Assembly: GCA_937892865.1 (NCBI GenBank)
Contig: CALBJG010000066.1
Span: 1-35,815, forward strand
DNA: 35,815 nt
Reading direction: 5' to 3'
Origin: an uncultured Clostridia bacterium
GTDB taxonomy: Bacteria > Bacillota > Clostridia > Oscillospirales > Oscillospiraceae
Positions 15,766 to 24,004 of the stretch are shown in pieces. The translations under genes and the position numbers were made by a program. How positions within the stretch are numbered: position 1 is the first letter of the stretch; every line of letters starts with the position of its first letter. The notes beneath the pieces were generated by a model, which did no database searches, was not told the DNA's origin, and saw nothing but the letters and a program-made list of their open reading frames with translations.

Positions 15766-17244
15766 TTATGATTCGCAATCACGATAGATCGGTGCAAGGG
15801 CATCATGGACTGCCTTGTATTTTTTGAAGATTTCCTCATACAAAGGAACATTTTCCGGTATGGGCTTGGAAACAGAGTCGATCTGCACGCACATTTCTGC
15901 CGCGTCGGCAAAACTGTCAAACCAGCCATTGGCAACTGCGGCAAGCATTGCCGTACCGAAAGAAGAGTCATCTACCTTTACCTTCTGCATCTCAATGCCC
16001 AGTACATCCGCAACGATCTGGCGCCACAGCGCGCCCTTTGCGCCGCCGCCGATGATGCGGACACGCTTCATATCCGCGCCAAGAGTGCGCAGCGTCAGCA
16101 GGCAATCCTTCAGGCTCATGGCGATGCCTTCCAGAGTGGCTCTTGTAAAGTGGGCTGTGGTATGCATAGAGCTGATACCCGTATAACTGCCCCGCAGATC
16201 GGGATCGTTGTAGGGAGTCAGTTCGCCGTTTAAGTAAGGATGGAACATAAGCCCGTCGCAGCCGGGTTTGATATCCTCAGCAGGTACATTCAAGTCTGCA
16301 AAAGGCTCTCTTCCTATGGTATCCCGATACCAGCGATAACTGGCAGCGCAACTGGCAGTCGCTGTGCCCGGATACCAAAGACCGGGGACAATATGGCGGT
16401 AATTGAAAATGAACTTGGAATCCAGAGGCGCATCTGTGATCACGCATATCCTGCCGGCGGTTGCCAGTTTGACAGTTGCATGTCCCGGCGCCACCGTGCC
16501 GGCTGCCAGAATTTCCATTACCGTATCCGTTGTACCCACAAAAACTTTCGTAGCAGCGGAAAGACCGAACTCCTGCGCAGATTTTTCTGTCACAAAACCT
16601 GAAAAATCCGTGGGATCACAAAGTTTGGGCAGCCAACGCATATCTATGTCCGCAAGGGCGCAAAGTTCCGCAGACCAGCAGTTATTCTTCACATCAAAGA
16701 ACATAGAGCCGGCGGCATCGATCACATCCGTTTCCAGCGCGCCGGTAAGGCGGAATCGCAGATAGTCTTTGGCAAAAAGGACATAACGGATCTTACCCCA
16801 TACTTCAGGTTCCTGCTCACGAAGCCACATGAATTGGGGTAGCGTCCACACAGTTGTAGGCGCATTCAACGCCTGCTCCATGATAACATCGAGGCAGTTT
16901 TCCTTCAGCCACTGGACCTGTGCCTTGCTGCGCTGATCCGTCCACAGAATTGCAGGACGAATCACATTTAAATCTTCATCCAACAAAACGGCGGTATGGG
17001 TTGCCGCATCCAGAGAGATTGCCTCGATCTGCTCATGTTTGATGTTCGCCGCCTTCAAGAGGTCTGCAAAAGCGGTTTTAAACGCGCTGCACCAGTCCTC
17101 CGGATCCTGCTCGCACCAGCCGATCTGGGGATAATGGGTGGGATATTCACAGCCGGAGGTAGCCTTGATATGACCGCTCTGTGCCAGAAGCGTCAGTTTT
17201 ACAGAGCCACTGCCGATATCAATACCAAGTACATATTTTTCCAT
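15766..17244 (-). CDS. FGGY family carbohydrate kinase (xylulokinase-like)
   Basis: The 492-residue product has both actin-like domains. The N-terminal phosphate loop is VLGIDIGSGSVKLTLL; QIGWCEQDPEDWC is typical of xylulokinases; AILWTDQRS and the C-terminal IIGGGAKGALWRQIVADVLG adenosine motif are present. The segment carrying the catalytic Asp reads FVGTTDTVMEILAAG rather than the usual GGGDN. It phosphorylates a ketose or polyol with ATP; the substrate is uncertain. The start is ATG 17244, four bases after the iolB stop; a longer frame to 17280 would overlap iolB without a ribosome binding site. It is the last gene of the ten-gene operon, followed by the repeat hairpin terminator. Confidence 0.9.
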   Translation of the reverse strand: MEKYVLGIDIGSGSVKLTLLAQSGHIKATSGCEYPTHYPQIGWCEQDPEDWCSAFKTAFADLLKAANIKHEQIEAISLDAATHTAVLLDEDLNVIRPAILWTDQRSKAQVQWLKENCLDVIMEQALNAPTTVWTLPQFMWLREQEPEVWGKIRYVLFAKDYLRFRLTGALETDVIDAAGSMFFDVKNNCWSAELCALADIDMRWLPKLCDPTDFSGFVTEKSAQEFGLSAATKVFVGTTDTVMEILAAGTVAPGHATVKLATAGRICVITDAPLDSKFIFNYRHIVPGLWYPGTATASCAASYRWYRDTIGREPFADLNVPAEDIKPGCDGLMFHPYLNGELTPYNDPDLRGSYTGISSMHTTAHFTRATLEGIAMSLKDCLLTLRTLGADMKRVRIIGGGAKGALWRQIVADVLGIEMQKVKVDDSSFGTAMLAAVANGWFDSFADAAEMCVQIDSVSKPIPENVPLYEEIFKKYKAVHDALAPIYRDCES

Positions 17245-17248
17245 ATCT

Positions 17249-18040
17249 TTACTTTCCAATCCAGTCGTGCTCCGGATCATTGCTGCGGTTGAAGCCTTGA
17301 TAATCGCCTGCCATCAGCCATAGGAAATAGGTTTGATAGCCGGGAGTGGAAACTGTTGTATGGTAGCCGAAGGGGAACTCGACCAGTTCATCATTTTTCA
17401 CACGGTATGCTTCATCCATAGAGCCGTCAGCGGTGTACATGCACTGTACAGCAAAGCCCTGCTTGGGATCAAAGAGGAAATAGTAGATCTCTTCGCAGAT
17501 ACACTCTGTGGGCATATTGTCCTCGTCATGCTTGTGGGGAGGGAAGCCTGCCCAGTTACCCTCTGTGCAGTAAGCCTCGCCGATGGTCAGCACCTTGGCA
17601 TTTGTAGTTCCATCGATAATAAAGCTGGTCTCGCGCTGATAAGGCACATTACCCAGCAACTTCAGCACAACATGATCCTCACGAAGAACTTGCGGCTCTG
17701 TCTTTTCTGTAACAGGGGTAGCGCAAACAGCGATTTTAATGTGGTCGATGGCCGTGATCGTGAGCGCCTGCTCCTTAGGCATATAGAAAGACTCGGCTCT
17801 CCGATTTTCGAAAACGCTCATGCGGTTGCCGATGTTTTCATAAGTCTCGCCGTTGCAAGTGACGTTGCAATGACCTTCCAGCATAATAAAGGCGGTTTCT
17901 TTGTCTTCTGTATAGAAATCGAGGGTATCGCCGGCGTTCAGCTCGATAATACCGAACTCCAGTTTCTTCAAACTGCACTCGCCGATCTTGCATATTTTGG
18001 TATAGCCGATCTTCGGCGTGTAGGACTTTTTGTAATTCAT
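17249..18040 (-). CDS. iolB: IolB family sugar-acid isomerase (5-deoxy-glucuronate isomerase)
   Basis: The 263-residue bicupin matches IolB in length and in its metal site: GNWAGFPPHKHDEDN (His169, His171), CEEIYYFLFDP (Glu184) and GYHTTVSTPGY (His227). IolB converts 5-deoxy-D-glucuronate to 2-deoxy-5-keto-D-gluconate in myo-inositol breakdown; KduI is the related alternative but lacks the GNW-FPPHKHD pattern. The upstream inositol enzymes IolG, IolE and IolD are not in the window. Its start overlaps the etfA stop by ATGA and its stop is 4 nt before the kinase start. Its presence with a PfkB kinase and a class II aldolase suggests an inositol-like lower pathway on a different parent compound. 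Confidence 0.85.
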   Translation of the reverse strand: MNYKKSYTPKIGYTKICKIGECSLKKLEFGIIELNAGDTLDFYTEDKETAFIMLEGHCNVTCNGETYENIGNRMSVFENRRAESFYMPKEQALTITAIDHIKIAVCATPVTEKTEPQVLREDHVVLKLLGNVPYQRETSFIIDGTTNAKVLTIGEAYCTEGNWAGFPPHKHDEDNMPTECICEEIYYFLFDPKQGFAVQCMYTADGSMDEAYRVKNDELVEFPFGYHTTVSTPGYQTYFLWLMAGDYQGFNRSNDPEHDWIGK

Positions 18041-18948
18041 AAAAGTTCCTCCATTAATTTATCAACAACTTCTTCCCAATCCCCTACGATACCGTAATCG
18101 GCATAGTCGAAGATGGGCGCTTTAGGATCTGAATTGATAGCAATTACTTTTTCCGATGCGGACATACCCGCCAGATGCTGCACAGCGCCACTGATTCCCA
18201 CAGCAATATACAGCCTCGGGCTGACGGTCACGCCGGTAAGACCCACCTGACAGCGGAACGGCGCAAAACCTGCATCCACCGCCGTACGGGAAGCGGCAAG
18301 GCCGGCACCCAGTTTTTGGGCAAGTTTTTCAAGTTTCCCAAAGCCCTCCCTGGAGCCAACACCCATACCGCCTGCGAGGATGATATCCGCCTGGGCAAGA
18401 GGCTTCCCCTCGCTGTATGCATCCTCTGACAGAATTTTCACATGATCCTGGGGAAAAACGAAAGATTCCGCAATGAATTCCGCGCAGCCGCCGGTTTCCC
18501 TTGCAGGAAATGTACCGGGGCGGACAGTTGCCATTTGAATTTCACTAAGAGAGCGAATCGTGGCAACCAGCGAATTGCCGAAAGCAGGACGGGTCTGCAG
18601 AAGATCGCCGGACGCCATTTCCAAACCGGTACAATCCGCCGTCAAGCCTGCGTTCAGTTTCCATGCCAGCATGGGCATGATATTGCGCATTTGCACCGTA
18701 GCGGGCGCCAGAACGATCTTACTTTCCCACTGGGCTATCTTCGCCGCCAGATAATCGGCAAAAGCCGTTTCATCCGCAATGGAAACTGCATCCAGCAAGT
18801 GTACAATGGATGCGCCGTATGCAACTGCCGTTTCTTTGTCTTTAGCAGGCACAAGAACCCTTACATTTCCAGCAGACAGTTCTTTCGCCTTGCTCAAAAG
18901 ACCCGCATCCAAACCAAAGGGACACAGCACAAGAATTCCCTGACTCAT
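18037..18948 (-). CDS. etfA: Electron transfer flavoprotein alpha subunit
   Basis: This 303-residue protein has an N-terminal nucleotide-binding-fold domain (MSQGILVLCPFGLDAGLL) and the full C-terminal FAD domain: AGGMGVGSREGF, LGAGLAASRTAVDAGF, QVGLTGVTVSPRLYIAVGIS, GAVQHLAGM, and INSDPKAPIFDYADYGIVGD. It carries FAD and accepts or donates electrons to the partner FAD dehydrogenase. The start is ATG 18948, overlapping the etfB stop by ATGA; the frame extends upstream but without a ribosome binding site. It has no N-terminal ferredoxin domain. It is part of an FAD oxidase-FeS-EtfB-EtfA set in the operon. Confidence 0.93.
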   Translation of the reverse strand: MSQGILVLCPFGLDAGLLSKAKELSAGNVRVLVPAKDKETAVAYGASIVHLLDAVSIADETAFADYLAAKIAQWESKIVLAPATVQMRNIMPMLAWKLNAGLTADCTGLEMASGDLLQTRPAFGNSLVATIRSLSEIQMATVRPGTFPARETGGCAEFIAESFVFPQDHVKILSEDAYSEGKPLAQADIILAGGMGVGSREGFGKLEKLAQKLGAGLAASRTAVDAGFAPFRCQVGLTGVTVSPRLYIAVGISGAVQHLAGMSASEKVIAINSDPKAPIFDYADYGIVGDWEEVVDKLMEELL

Positions 18949-19721
18949 GGCTGCACCTCCCGAATGGATCGCAGCATTTCCGCAACGCCTTTGGAAAGAT
19001 CCGTTTCTTTTTTTCCATTTCGCAGTCCCGGGTATTTCGCCTGCATGGAAATGACCTTTGTAAGAGAACCTTTTAAACCGCAATCCTCTGCCGTTAAGCC
19101 AAGATCCGCTGCTGTGTAGATTTCCACAGCCTTGTTTTTTGCCCGCCGCGCTGCCAAAATACCCGGCAGCCGCAAATGATAGGAATACGCGCAAAGGCTG
19201 ACTACCGCAGGTGTCTTAACGGAAAGTTTTTGAACACTGCTTTCCAGTCGCCTGTGGACGATCAGATCGTTATTTTCCATCTGCAACTTTTCAGCATTCG
19301 AAACACAGGGGAGTCCAAAGGCTGCAGCCAGTTGCCCCGGCACTTGTCCGGTTTCCCCGTCAATGGCTCTTCTGCCGCACAAGATCAGATCGAAAGGTCC
19401 GCACTTCTCTGCGGCTGCTTTCAGCGCAGCAGCCGTTGCGCGGGTATCCGCGCCTGCCATAAGCCGGTCCGTTATCAGAACTGCTCTGTCAGCGCCCCGG
19501 GCAAACAATTCCTTTAATGGGGCCTCAAGTTTTGGAAGACCCATGGTAAGTACCGTCACAGTCCCGTCCGCGTCTTTCAGGCTAAGGGCCGCCTCCAAAG
19601 CAGATTCATCCGCAATATTCCATTGTAGATTCACGCCATCGCGTTTAAGCCGGTATTCTCCGTCGATCTGAACAGAGGTAGACAGCGGCACCGCTTTTAC
19701 GCAGACAAGAATGTTTTTCAT
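18945..19721 (-). CDS. etfB: Electron transfer flavoprotein beta subunit
   Basis: The 258-residue product begins MKNILVCVKAVPLSTSVQID, typical of EtfB. It contains the nucleotide-binding segment ALKAAAEKCGPFDLILCGRR and the signature AIDGETGQVPGQLAAAFGLP. It pairs with EtfA to carry a second nucleotide or FAD; in confurcating systems the beta subunit binds NAD. Three bases separate it from the upstream Fe-S protein gene, and it overlaps etfA by four. The beta-before-alpha order with an FAD-oxidase is as in clostridial and acetogenic Etf-lactate dehydrogenases. Confidence 0.93.
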   Translation of the reverse strand: MKNILVCVKAVPLSTSVQIDGEYRLKRDGVNLQWNIADESALEAALSLKDADGTVTVLTMGLPKLEAPLKELFARGADRAVLITDRLMAGADTRATAAALKAAAEKCGPFDLILCGRRAIDGETGQVPGQLAAAFGLPCVSNAEKLQMENNDLIVHRRLESSVQKLSVKTPAVVSLCAYSYHLRLPGILAARRAKNKAVEIYTAADLGLTAEDCGLKGSLTKVISMQAKYPGLRNGKKETDLSKGVAEMLRSIREVQP

Positions 19722-19724
19722 ATC

Positions 19725-20792
19725 TTACACCAGCGCACCGTAAAGGTCGATCAGTTCATAACCCTCGGGCACACAAAGATCAAAGCACAGATAGACTTGC
19801 GGATTTGCAACCAGCATCGCCTTGTATTCCATACGCTGGAGATCTGCCCAGCGGCCTGCGGCCACCTTCTTGATCATTTCGGGCATATAGGCATAGGCAA
19901 CGGCTGTACCGCAGGATTTTGCCAGTTTTTCCTTGTTGAACATCTCACCTACTTCGTAGCCGGCAGCCTTTGCCATGGCACGAATGGGGGCGAATTCATG
20001 GAATGTACGAGCCAAGCGGTCATCATCGTGGCAAGCGCCTGTGACACCGTTTGCAGCCTTTGCAGCCAGTTTACCTTCTTTGATCAACTTTGCAACATAA
20101 GCGGTGGCGGTGGTGATCTCTGTGTTGATCTGGCAGCCCCATTCGGGATACTTCTGCACCATGATCTCCGCATCATAACTGTCAAGAACCACGACGGGAA
20201 GATTTGCAGCATTGATGGCGGCGGCGCAAGATTTTGCTTGCTCGGTAACTTCCTGGGTATAGCCCATGAGATCTGCCAGCATCATGCCGGAGGAAGGTTC
20301 GTTATCCAGTACTTTGGCGCTGACACCGGCCTTTGCCAGTACAGCCAGCAGGTTCTTTGCCATCTGGGGTACTTTCATAGCAGCCACATCGCCGATGTAA
20401 ACCAGCACATCGGTGCCTTCCTGCGCAAAAGAGGTCTTCTCAACACCATAGATATTGCCGCTTTCCAGCGCGTTGTCGATCAGCGCCATAACAGCCTCGG
20501 GAGCCAATTCGTTGACCACAGCCTCGGTACGCGCCTCACGGATAAACAGCGGGGGCTGGTAGCCGGTAGCGCAATCGTTGGTACAGGCATCGCAGAGCAG
20601 GCATTCGTACATTGCCTCTGCCATGTCCTTATCAAAGGTCTGCGCGCCCTTATTGACCATACTCAGCAGCAAACCCTTGGCACGGGGGGTATTCAGTTCC
20701 TTACCGGTCTGATGCTGAATGGGGCACAGGTGGCGGCACATCCAGCAGAAACGGCATTTTTCTGCATGGTGCATAGCATTTTGACTAATCAT
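19725..20792 (-). CDS. Fe-S protein with two [4Fe-4S] motifs and a degenerate CCG-type domain
   Basis: This 355-residue protein has two ferredoxin motifs, C13-x2-C16-x2-C19-x3-C23-P and C64-x2-C67-x2-C70-x3-C74. These are followed by a region resembling the cysteine-rich CCG domain of GlpC/LutA/HdrD proteins (VTGACHDDDRLARTFHEF, and AKSCGTAVAYAYMPEMIKK). The paired cysteines of that domain are reduced to single ones, so the usual CCG cluster may be missing. It probably wires the FAD oxidase upstream to the Etf downstream. The start is ATG 20792, nine bases after AAGGAGG; an in-frame TTG at 20801 overlaps that ribosome binding site and is rejected. Confidence 0.85.
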   Translation of the reverse strand: MISQNAMHHAEKCRFCWMCRHLCPIQHQTGKELNTPRAKGLLLSMVNKGAQTFDKDMAEAMYECLLCDACTNDCATGYQPPLFIREARTEAVVNELAPEAVMALIDNALESGNIYGVEKTSFAQEGTDVLVYIGDVAAMKVPQMAKNLLAVLAKAGVSAKVLDNEPSSGMMLADLMGYTQEVTEQAKSCAAAINAANLPVVVLDSYDAEIMVQKYPEWGCQINTEITTATAYVAKLIKEGKLAAKAANGVTGACHDDDRLARTFHEFAPIRAMAKAAGYEVGEMFNKEKLAKSCGTAVAYAYMPEMIKKVAAGRWADLQRMEYKAMLVANPQVYLCFDLCVPEGYELIDLYGALV

Positions 20793-20806
20793 AATTCGCA
20801 ACCTCC

Positions 20807-22237
20807 TTACAGACCCATTTTGTAGGGGTTCATGATGCCGTTGGGATCCAGTTTTTCCTTCAGCGCCTGCAGCACTTGAAGAGCGGGGCCGTACTGCTCA
20901 CGAACCAGACGGGACAGTTTCAAACCGACACCGTGGTGGTCATTGAGAACACCGCCGTTGGCCAGCGCCGCACGGACACCGGTATTCCAGATCTGGTTGT
21001 GCACACGCAGCGCCTCCTCAGGATCGGCAGGAGGATTGTCGATGATAAAGCGGGAGTAGTTCATTGCGCCCCAATCGTACCAGTGGGAACTGTGGGAAAT
21101 GAAACGGACGCCATACTGCTTGAAGTTATCCTCAACGGCAGACTTCATTGCCCGATAGATGTTTTCGATATTGTCATGGGTAGCGACGGTGTCCAGTGTG
21201 CCGAACATCTGAGGCAGATCCATGATATGATCCGGATAGAAGAAGGTGATCCGGTTCTGGAACCACTTTTCACCGTACTCTGTGCCAAGATCCTCAGCGC
21301 CGTACTTCTTGGCGATCTCCAGAACGATCTCCAACTCTGCGTCCACGATCTTCTTATAGCCTTCCAAAGTCAGGTTCAGGAAAGAGCCTTTCTTGGCAAA
21401 GCCGATGATCTTCTTGATGATGGAGACAGTTTCTGCCTCGTCAAACAAGCGGACGATGGAGGGCTTCACAGCCTGCACGATCTCACGGCAAGCCTCATAG
21501 CCGATATGGATATCGGGGAACAGGAACGCATGGTGGATGCGGACCTCAGGCTGCTTGACGATCTTGAACTTAACTTTGGTCATGACACCCAGAGTGCCCT
21601 CGGAGCCTACAAAGAAAGGCACCAGGTTGGGGCCGCTGGAATGCTTGGGCACAGGCAAGGTGTTGATGATGTCGCCATTGGGAAGAACAACTTCCAGAGA
21701 AAGGGCCATATCATCCATCTTGCCGTACTTGGTGGACAGAATGCCGATGCCGTTATGGGCCAGCGCGCCACCAACGGTGCAGCAGGTCATGCAGGAAGGC
21801 AGGTGCATCACAGAGTAGCCCTTTTCATTGACATAGTCTTCCAGAGTAGCGAAGATCATACCGGTTTCGCAGGTGACAGTACCAGCCTCTACATTCAGAT
21901 CGATCAACTTATCCATGCGCTTGATATCCAGCAGAATACCGCCGGCAACAGGCAGCGCGCCGCCCTGACTACCGGAGCCGCCGCCCCAGGTGGTGACGGG
22001 GATCTTGTAATAGTTCGCGATCTTCATGACCTTGGAAACTTCTTCTGTGCAGCCGGGACGCACCACGATATCGGGCATAGGACCTTCCTCGCCGGCATCC
22101 TGCCATTTGCGGCTGAGCCAGAAATAGTCAACGGAGTAAACTGCGCGCTCCGTCTTCTTGGTGGATACATTTTCCACACCCACCGCATCCTCCAGTTCAG
22201 AGCGGATCATGTGAAACATAAGAGATTTGTCTTGCAT
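20807..22237 (-). CDS. FAD-binding oxidase/dehydrogenase, VAO superfamily (GlcD/D-LDH/AGPS-like)
   Basis: The 476-residue product has the PCMH-type FAD domain: DIVVRPGCTEEVSKVMKIAN, then VTTWGGGSGSQGGAL and GGILLDIKRMDKL, followed by MTCCTVGGALAHNGIGILSTKYG. The C-terminal substrate domain ends NDHHGVGLKLSRL and LDPNGIMNPYKMGL. Relatives oxidise 2-hydroxy acids (lactate, glycolate) or, in AGPS, act on acyl-DHAP. With the adjacent Fe-S and Etf genes it resembles the Etf-lactate dehydrogenase complex, where NAD reduction is driven by ferredoxin. Here the substrate is likely a sugar- or cyclitol-derived hydroxy compound. The ATG at 22237 follows AGGAGG; 17 nt separate it from the pfkB stop. Confidence 0.88.
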   Translation of the reverse strand: MQDKSLMFHMIRSELEDAVGVENVSTKKTERAVYSVDYFWLSRKWQDAGEEGPMPDIVVRPGCTEEVSKVMKIANYYKIPVTTWGGGSGSQGGALPVAGGILLDIKRMDKLIDLNVEAGTVTCETGMIFATLEDYVNEKGYSVMHLPSCMTCCTVGGALAHNGIGILSTKYGKMDDMALSLEVVLPNGDIINTLPVPKHSSGPNLVPFFVGSEGTLGVMTKVKFKIVKQPEVRIHHAFLFPDIHIGYEACREIVQAVKPSIVRLFDEAETVSIIKKIIGFAKKGSFLNLTLEGYKKIVDAELEIVLEIAKKYGAEDLGTEYGEKWFQNRITFFYPDHIMDLPQMFGTLDTVATHDNIENIYRAMKSAVEDNFKQYGVRFISHSSHWYDWGAMNYSRFIIDNPPADPEEALRVHNQIWNTGVRAALANGGVLNDHHGVGLKLSRLVREQYGPALQVLQALKEKLDPNGIMNPYKMGL

Positions 22238-22254
22238 TTTCTGAATCCTCCTAA

Positions 22255-23169
22255 TTAACGGATAACACCGGTGTTATCCTGCATAAATTTAAGCACTTCT
22301 TCATAGCCGGGAATGCCTTCCTGCGCGCCAAATCGGGTGCACTTCAAGGCGGATGTTGCCGAGGCAAACGCGGCTGCCTCCGCCACTGTCATACCCTTGA
22401 CCCGGGCTGCCACGAATGCGCCGTGGAAGGTATCACCGGCGCCGTTGCTGTCAATGGCATTCACAGGGAATATGGGATAACGGACGGGGTTTCCATCTTC
22501 CCAAATGAAGCCGCCACGGCTGCCCTGGGTGATGATCAGCGTTTGGGGATGGTACTTGTCCCAAAGCGCCGATGCCGCAGCCTCCGCTCTATCACAGCCG
22601 GTGATTTTTAAGGCAAATTCCTCCGAAGGAATCAACACATCCACGAAAGGCAGCAGCCGTTCAATACCGGGGTACACGCCGCCGGCATCCAGGCTCACCG
22701 TTACGCCAAACTCCCGGGCCTTTTCGGCAGCATAAACGGCACAATCCAACTGATGACCGTCAAGATGCAGGAATTTTGCCTGCTTCAACATGGCAAGATC
22801 CACATCACTTGCAACGGGCGGGGTCAGCGTACCTCTGTTCCAAACGCAGGTGCGCGTGGAATTGGCAGTGTTGATCAGCACAACACTGTGAAAAGACTGG
22901 ACATCAGGTACTGTTCTGACTTTAGAGCGATCCACGCCGTACTTATCAAACGCACCGCGGATATGATCGCCGTACATATCATCGCCAAGAGCGCCCATAT
23001 ATGCGCTCTTGACACCCAGTTTGGACATAGCAACAAGGGCAGTAGCGCAAGGGCCGCCGCATTGCAGTTTCGTTTCCTTACCTTGCAGTTTGGTATCTTC
23101 CGGAGGAAAACTGTCCATGGTCATCAGAATATCGAAAACCGCAGCGCCAATACCTACAACTTCGATCAT
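22255..23169 (-). CDS. PfkB family carbohydrate kinase
   Basis: The 304-residue ribokinase-fold product has the N-terminal VVGIGAAVFDILMTM strand, the LQCGGPCATALVAMSKLG substrate loop, and the C-terminal DSNGAGDTFHGAF anion-hole motif with the catalytic Asp. It phosphorylates a sugar or sugar acid with ATP. Next to iolB and a class II aldolase it is placed like IolC (2-deoxy-5-keto-gluconate kinase). Next to nagA/nagB it could equally be a tagatose-6-phosphate kinase. Its start overlaps the aldolase stop by ATGA. A decayed 5' end of a similar gene lies at 27089-27187. Confidence 0.92.
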   Translation of the reverse strand: MIEVVGIGAAVFDILMTMDSFPPEDTKLQGKETKLQCGGPCATALVAMSKLGVKSAYMGALGDDMYGDHIRGAFDKYGVDRSKVRTVPDVQSFHSVVLINTANSTRTCVWNRGTLTPPVASDVDLAMLKQAKFLHLDGHQLDCAVYAAEKAREFGVTVSLDAGGVYPGIERLLPFVDVLIPSEEFALKITGCDRAEAAASALWDKYHPQTLIITQGSRGGFIWEDGNPVRYPIFPVNAIDSNGAGDTFHGAFVAARVKGMTVAEAAAFASATSALKCTRFGAQEGIPGYEEVLKFMQDNTGVIR

Positions 23170-23990
23170 TTCTTATCTGCTCCCAACAGTTTGATTTTGC
23201 TAAGGGCAAACTGCTTGACCGCATTGATGGGATCCACCATAGCCAGATCGATAGCAACAATGCTGCTGTCCACCTCTCTGACGGTGTTCATAAAGGCGCA
23301 GCACAGATCGGTGCTGAAATTGATCTTGCGGATACCGGCATCGATGGCAGCCTTGATCTGCTCATCCGGCACACCGCTGCCGCCGTGAAGCACCAGATGG
23401 GCAGGGGTCGCCTCGTGGATCTCGCGGATTCGCTGAATATTCAGCACGGGCGCCTGCTTGTAGTGGCCGTGAGCAGTACCGACCATGATGGCAAGGGCAG
23501 AAACACCGGTTTCCTTAACATAGCGCACAGCCTCGACAACCTTTGTGTGCTCCACGCCGATCTCTTCTTTCGTGGTACCGATGTGACCAAGTTCGCCCTC
23601 TACACTGACACCAACCTCATTGCACATGGCAACAACCTTGCGTGTCTTTTCGATGTTCGCCTCAAGAGGCTCCCTGGACGCATCGATCATAATGCCGGTA
23701 GCGCCGTAACGCAGGGCGCGCAGCACCACATTCACGCCTGTGCCATGGTCAAGATGGAACGCAACAGGAACTTTCATATTCTTTGCTGCTTCCAAAATAA
23801 TAGGCGCAACATACTGGGCATTCTGTCCGTCCAAAAGGCGGCTGTACATCTGGAAAATGACGGGAGCGCCCGCCTCTTCTGCAGCGTTCATAACGCCCAG
23901 AACCGTTTCCAGGTTATAGACATTAAAGGCAGGAACGGCAAAGTTGCCCTGCTGACCAATTTCGAGAATATCTTTCAAATCGTAAAGCAT
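23166..23990 (-). CDS. Class II ketose-bisphosphate aldolase (FbaA/GatY/IolJ type)
   Basis: The 274-residue product has canonical zinc-aldolase motifs: FAVPAFNVYN, VAFHLDHG, SVEGELGHIG, MVGTAHGHY, LVLHGGSGVP and IRKINFSTDL. It should cleave a ketose 1,6-bisphosphate or 2-deoxy-5-keto-gluconate 6-phosphate to DHAP plus an aldehyde. All metal ligands are present, unlike the divergent homologue at 9031-9996. The ATG at 23990 follows AGGAGG at 5-nt spacing. It overlaps pfkB, so kinase and aldolase are translationally coupled and probably act in sequence. Confidence 0.92.
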   Translation of the reverse strand: MLYDLKDILEIGQQGNFAVPAFNVYNLETVLGVMNAAEEAGAPVIFQMYSRLLDGQNAQYVAPIILEAAKNMKVPVAFHLDHGTGVNVVLRALRYGATGIMIDASREPLEANIEKTRKVVAMCNEVGVSVEGELGHIGTTKEEIGVEHTKVVEAVRYVKETGVSALAIMVGTAHGHYKQAPVLNIQRIREIHEATPAHLVLHGGSGVPDEQIKAAIDAGIRKINFSTDLCCAFMNTVREVDSSIVAIDLAMVDPINAVKQFALSKIKLLGADKK

Positions 23991-24004
23991 AATAACCTCC
24001 TAAT

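Noticed and set aside
17249..18040. KduI (4-deoxy-5-keto-uronate isomerase)
   Set aside because: The GNW-x2-FPPHKHD and CEEIYYF pattern is that of IolB; no KduD or unsaturated-uronate genes are in the operon.
18949..19194. 82-codon N-terminal extension of etfA
   Set aside because: It lies inside etfB in another frame, has no ribosome binding site at its start and no Etf similarity; ATG 18948 overlaps the etfB stop by ATGA.
20876..22258. Long plus-strand open frame of 460 codons antisense to the FAD oxidase gene
   Set aside because: It is a codon-bias shadow of a clear VAO-family gene, with no ribosome binding site or recognisable motif.
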